A stretch of 64,000 bases of DNA from Nannobrachium achirus (taxonomy: Eukaryota > Chordata > Actinopteri > Myctophiformes > Myctophidae): positions 18,090,862 through 18,154,861 of the forward strand of contig OY997650.1 of assembly GCA_963921795.1 (NCBI GenBank), in the 5' to 3' direction. The notes under the pieces are model-generated. The model had not been told where the DNA came from. It was given only the letters and a program-made list of their open reading frames with translations, and did not search any database. The translations under genes were made by a program, and so were the position numbers. Positions 61,642 to 64,000 of this stretch are shown here, one piece after another (position 1 is the first letter of the stretch; each line of letters starts with the position of its first letter).

Positions 61642-62338
61642 GAGAACCGTGTTATACAAAATGTAATGCCTCTTTTCCACGAGGACCCCCATCTTTGCCA
61701 TACCCTAGCTTTTGCTGAACTGACGCCACTGAGCGGTATGCTTTGCCGCTTATGCTTTATCCTTGACAGTGTGAGATAGCTGCTTTCTCATTCTGTGACA
61801 CCCCCCACCCACCCCCACCACCACCCCAAACTCTCTTCTCTCCTTTATATCTAATTGGATGTGACTTGATGTCACAGAAATGCTGCATCTGCGGGTTTTT
61901 CGCTGCTCCTTTTCCAGCGTCTACTTTGATCGGGTTTGATGAAATCACCCACTCTCACATGTCTCCATGGACGATAGATGTGCATGATCTTGGCCTAAAG
62001 CTCCCTGTCCTTCCCTTGTCCTCTGACACAGAGTGGAGGCGGGGACCCATGTCAGTGTTGCTGTGCGCTTACACAGAGGTATGTTCTACGTTTTTTCGGA
62101 GGGAATGAGTTAAAAAAAGAAAAAAATATTCCCTGCACGAGTTCGCGCAGCCGTGGTTACACTCACGCATGGTCAGTGGATGAAATGGTTAGTAGAGGGC
62201 TACATAAAAAATAGCATGTCATACTAAGTATATAGCACAGTAGAACACACCACTGCGCGTAAATACTTACATACTTCATACTTCTGGTTGTGGTGTGTGT
62301 GTGGGGGGGGGGGGGGGGGGGGGGGCGGAGCTATTTTC

Positions 62339-62420
62339 ACTTGTTTCAAATCATTTTTAAAATGATAGATACAAAACAAACGGTTTTGGACATACAAGGT
62401 TTCCAGCCGACAACAACGCA
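62339..62420. repeat. ATATCGTC MITE right end
   Basis: CTATTTTCACTTGTTTCAAA through TTTTGGACATACAAGGTTTC to ACAACAACGCAATA. The left half is missing, replaced by a poly-G tract (62300-62325). Confidence 0.65.
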
Positions 62421-62880
62421 ATACTGGTCTGTAGAGAATTGTCTAGCTCTCATCCCAGACATTATGAAAGGGAAGACCAGCATCATGCGCTGATAGCACA
62501 CCTGATAACGAGCTGTAATGAGGCGTATGTCCTAAGTGATAATTCACGGCGACGAGGGAGCGCTACGTGACGCTCATTCTGAACGGCACGCCCACACACA
62601 TGGGAAACCTTAATCCTCGGGGGAGCGGAGAACAGGCTGGCTCAAATCCAGGAAGCCCTCTGGGTGTTTTCTTAATAGCGGAGCTTATTCTTACATGTCC
62701 GCTGCTGTTGTGTGGCGCTTTAAACATGCATGCTACATGTAAAACTCGTTAGTCGCTCAGAAATAGCACGCACTCAGTGTGCTGTAACGTTTCCTTCTGC
62801 TTGGTCCTGACGTCAATGCCACAACCCATATAGGTCATAATAATGATTTTTTTCCATTCAAATTCAAATTCACTTCATAA

Positions 62881-63180
62881 CAGTAAGACTCCCTAATCGG
62901 GAGATAAGAGACTGTCAGTTTGCATAGCAAAAAGAACCCTCATGGTGGCGCTAGAAGAGGGGCATGTGAGAAATCAGGGGCGGAGGTTGTGGTTTGCCAG
63001 CCAAGGAGTGTGTGTGCAATGTTTGGCATGGATAGGGGCAATGGTGCTGGAGATAAGAGTAGGGCCAAAAGTTTGACGTGATGTGGCGGACAGACGGGGT
63101 GACTGAGTGATTGAGTGACTGACGGAGCGACAGCAGGTGGGGGTTTTCATAGTAACTCGCGACCTCACGGTCGCAATAAG
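62881..63180 (+). repeat. Family E repeat, short copy
   Basis: It runs from CAGTAAGACTCCCTAATCGG to GCGACCTCACGGTCGCAATA with the body GGCGCTAGAAGAGGGGCATG and a GACT-type tandem (63100-63125). Confidence 0.65.
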
Positions 63181-63619
63181 AACAGTGTTCTAAAAATATA
63201 AAATAATAATACAAAAATAATAATAAAAATAGACAAGGCATTCTGTCAGTGAGGTGGCTATGTTATCATTGATATGATATGATATTTATTTATACTGTAT
63301 GTATTTGATACAGCCTGTGAATTTTGTCTGGCTTGTAATTTCAGCCTCTTTAGATAAATGAATACTTTAATTAGTTGTTTGTTAACCATGGACCTTTCCT
63401 TTTTTGGGAGAAAGTCAATGGGATTTTCAAATGGGGGGGGGGGGGGGGGGTTGCTTTGATGTCAGGAGTCAGGACTTCTGCTAACTCTTTTAAAAGCGTC
63501 TCGATTGGCTCCTGGATAGCTGAGGTCAGAATGAGGATCAAGTGTTTGTGCCGCCCCGTCACTGCTGAGCCGGTCCACTCCCTCCACCATAATGACGCCT
63601 TGATGATGGCTCTAACCTC

Positions 63620-64000
63620 CAGGGGCGTCACAAGGGGGACTGAGTTACTAGGGCCCAAGGTGGAGGGGCCTTAATTATTTTATACTTTACCTATTGAAAA
63701 ATAGCAGATATACAAGCTCACAGCGCGGCACTTTTAAAAGTCGTGAAAATGTGCGCAAATATTTTGAGTTGGGAGTTCGTGGCCAAATACATATCATTTT
63801 GGGGTTCCTTCGCGTGAAAAGAGCGCCACTGACATAGAAACATAGAAAACCTTAGAAGGATTTGAAATATTCAAAGACATTTCCATGATTTTTCAAAAAT
63901 AGCAGATCTACAACGCACAAAATAATGCATAATAATGCGTTCCCAGTCTAAATGGGATAAACCCCCTCCCAATATTAAGAACATTCATGGAGGGCCCGCA
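63620..64000. mobile_element. hAT family C copy cut by the window edge
   Basis: It starts CAGGGGCGTCACAAGGGGG in the same orientation as 13122-13612 and continues to the edge with AACATTCATGGAGGGCCCGC. Palindrome remnants are at 63695-63735 and 63893-63913. Confidence 0.75.

Larger units (their letters stand above)
60687..61731. mobile_element. hAT-like element with nested TTAA MITE
   Basis: The ends CAGGGGCGTCAATT and AACTGACGCCACTG are flanked by exact AGCGGTAT duplications. GGTATGGCA is inverted as TGCCATACC near the ends. It contains the MITE 60868-61341 and the longest palindrome of the window (61561-61641). Confidence 0.9.
18321..64000 (+). other. Long adgra intron running to the window edge (inferred)
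   Basis: No sequence matching the remaining GAIN domain, the transmembrane helices or the cytoplasmic tail was recognised after 18320. The simplest reading is a single intron of at least 45.7 kb packed with repeats. A short exon missed by eye cannot be excluded. Stretches where I see no gene and no delimited element include 18330-19030, 20250-23950 (scattered microsatellites only), 26070-27100, 27700-29620, 37680-38850, 39450-40340, 45790-46960, 52320-53460 and 54530-55400. Confidence 0.55.

Overview
The window is vertebrate nuclear DNA, almost certainly from a teleost fish. The evidence is spliced coding exons with GT-AG introns, very abundant (CA/GT)n microsatellites, tRNA-derived SINEs, non-LTR retrotransposon 3' ends, Helitrons, and many short DNA transposons with hAT-type CAG...CTG ends. 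The species cannot be named from the sequence alone.

The only gene I can support is a plus-strand adhesion GPCR of the ADGRA (GPR124/GPR125) group. Five internal exons lie in the left third: 4827-4991 (end of the Ig domain and start of the hormone-receptor domain), 9478-9700 (hormone-receptor domain), and 11981-12130, 16685-16846 and 18090-18320 (N-terminal part of the GAIN domain). Their phases join perfectly (2, 0, 0, 0) into one open reading frame. Residues in exons 3-5 favour adgra2 (GPR124) over adgra3, while exon 2 also resembles adgra3, so the paralogue is not settled. The leucine-rich repeats lie upstream. The rest of the GAIN domain, the seven-helix domain and the tail were not found in the remaining 45.7 kb, which I read as one giant intron.

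The rest is a dense, nested transposon landscape. I could delimit about ten hAT-like elements with exact or near-exact 8-bp target-site duplications. I also see several TTAA-flanked MITEs, an 'ATATCGTC' MITE family, two Helitron copies with diagnostic 3' hairpins ending CTAG, a 1.25-kb palindromic fold-back element, SINEs, LINE 3' ends (one tandemly duplicated) and several unclassified families.

The most unusual points are these. (1) One short palindrome, with core GATCTACAAGCTCACAACGC, recurs about 28 times inside at least seven otherwise unrelated repeat families. (2) There are 18 exact copies of CCATATATGG, the palindromic CArG/SRF-site form, mostly in three repeat-borne arrays. (3) Exon 4 of the adgra gene sits between a 147-nt TG tract and a 63-nt CA tract. 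These are complementary in RNA, they push any branch point more than 150 nt upstream, and they are followed by a partial copy of the exon end with a GC donor. (4) One Helitron insertion can be read exactly from the other arm of the palindrome it interrupted. (5) Several elements are exactly abutted by 23-43-bp direct repeats rather than by 8-bp ones.
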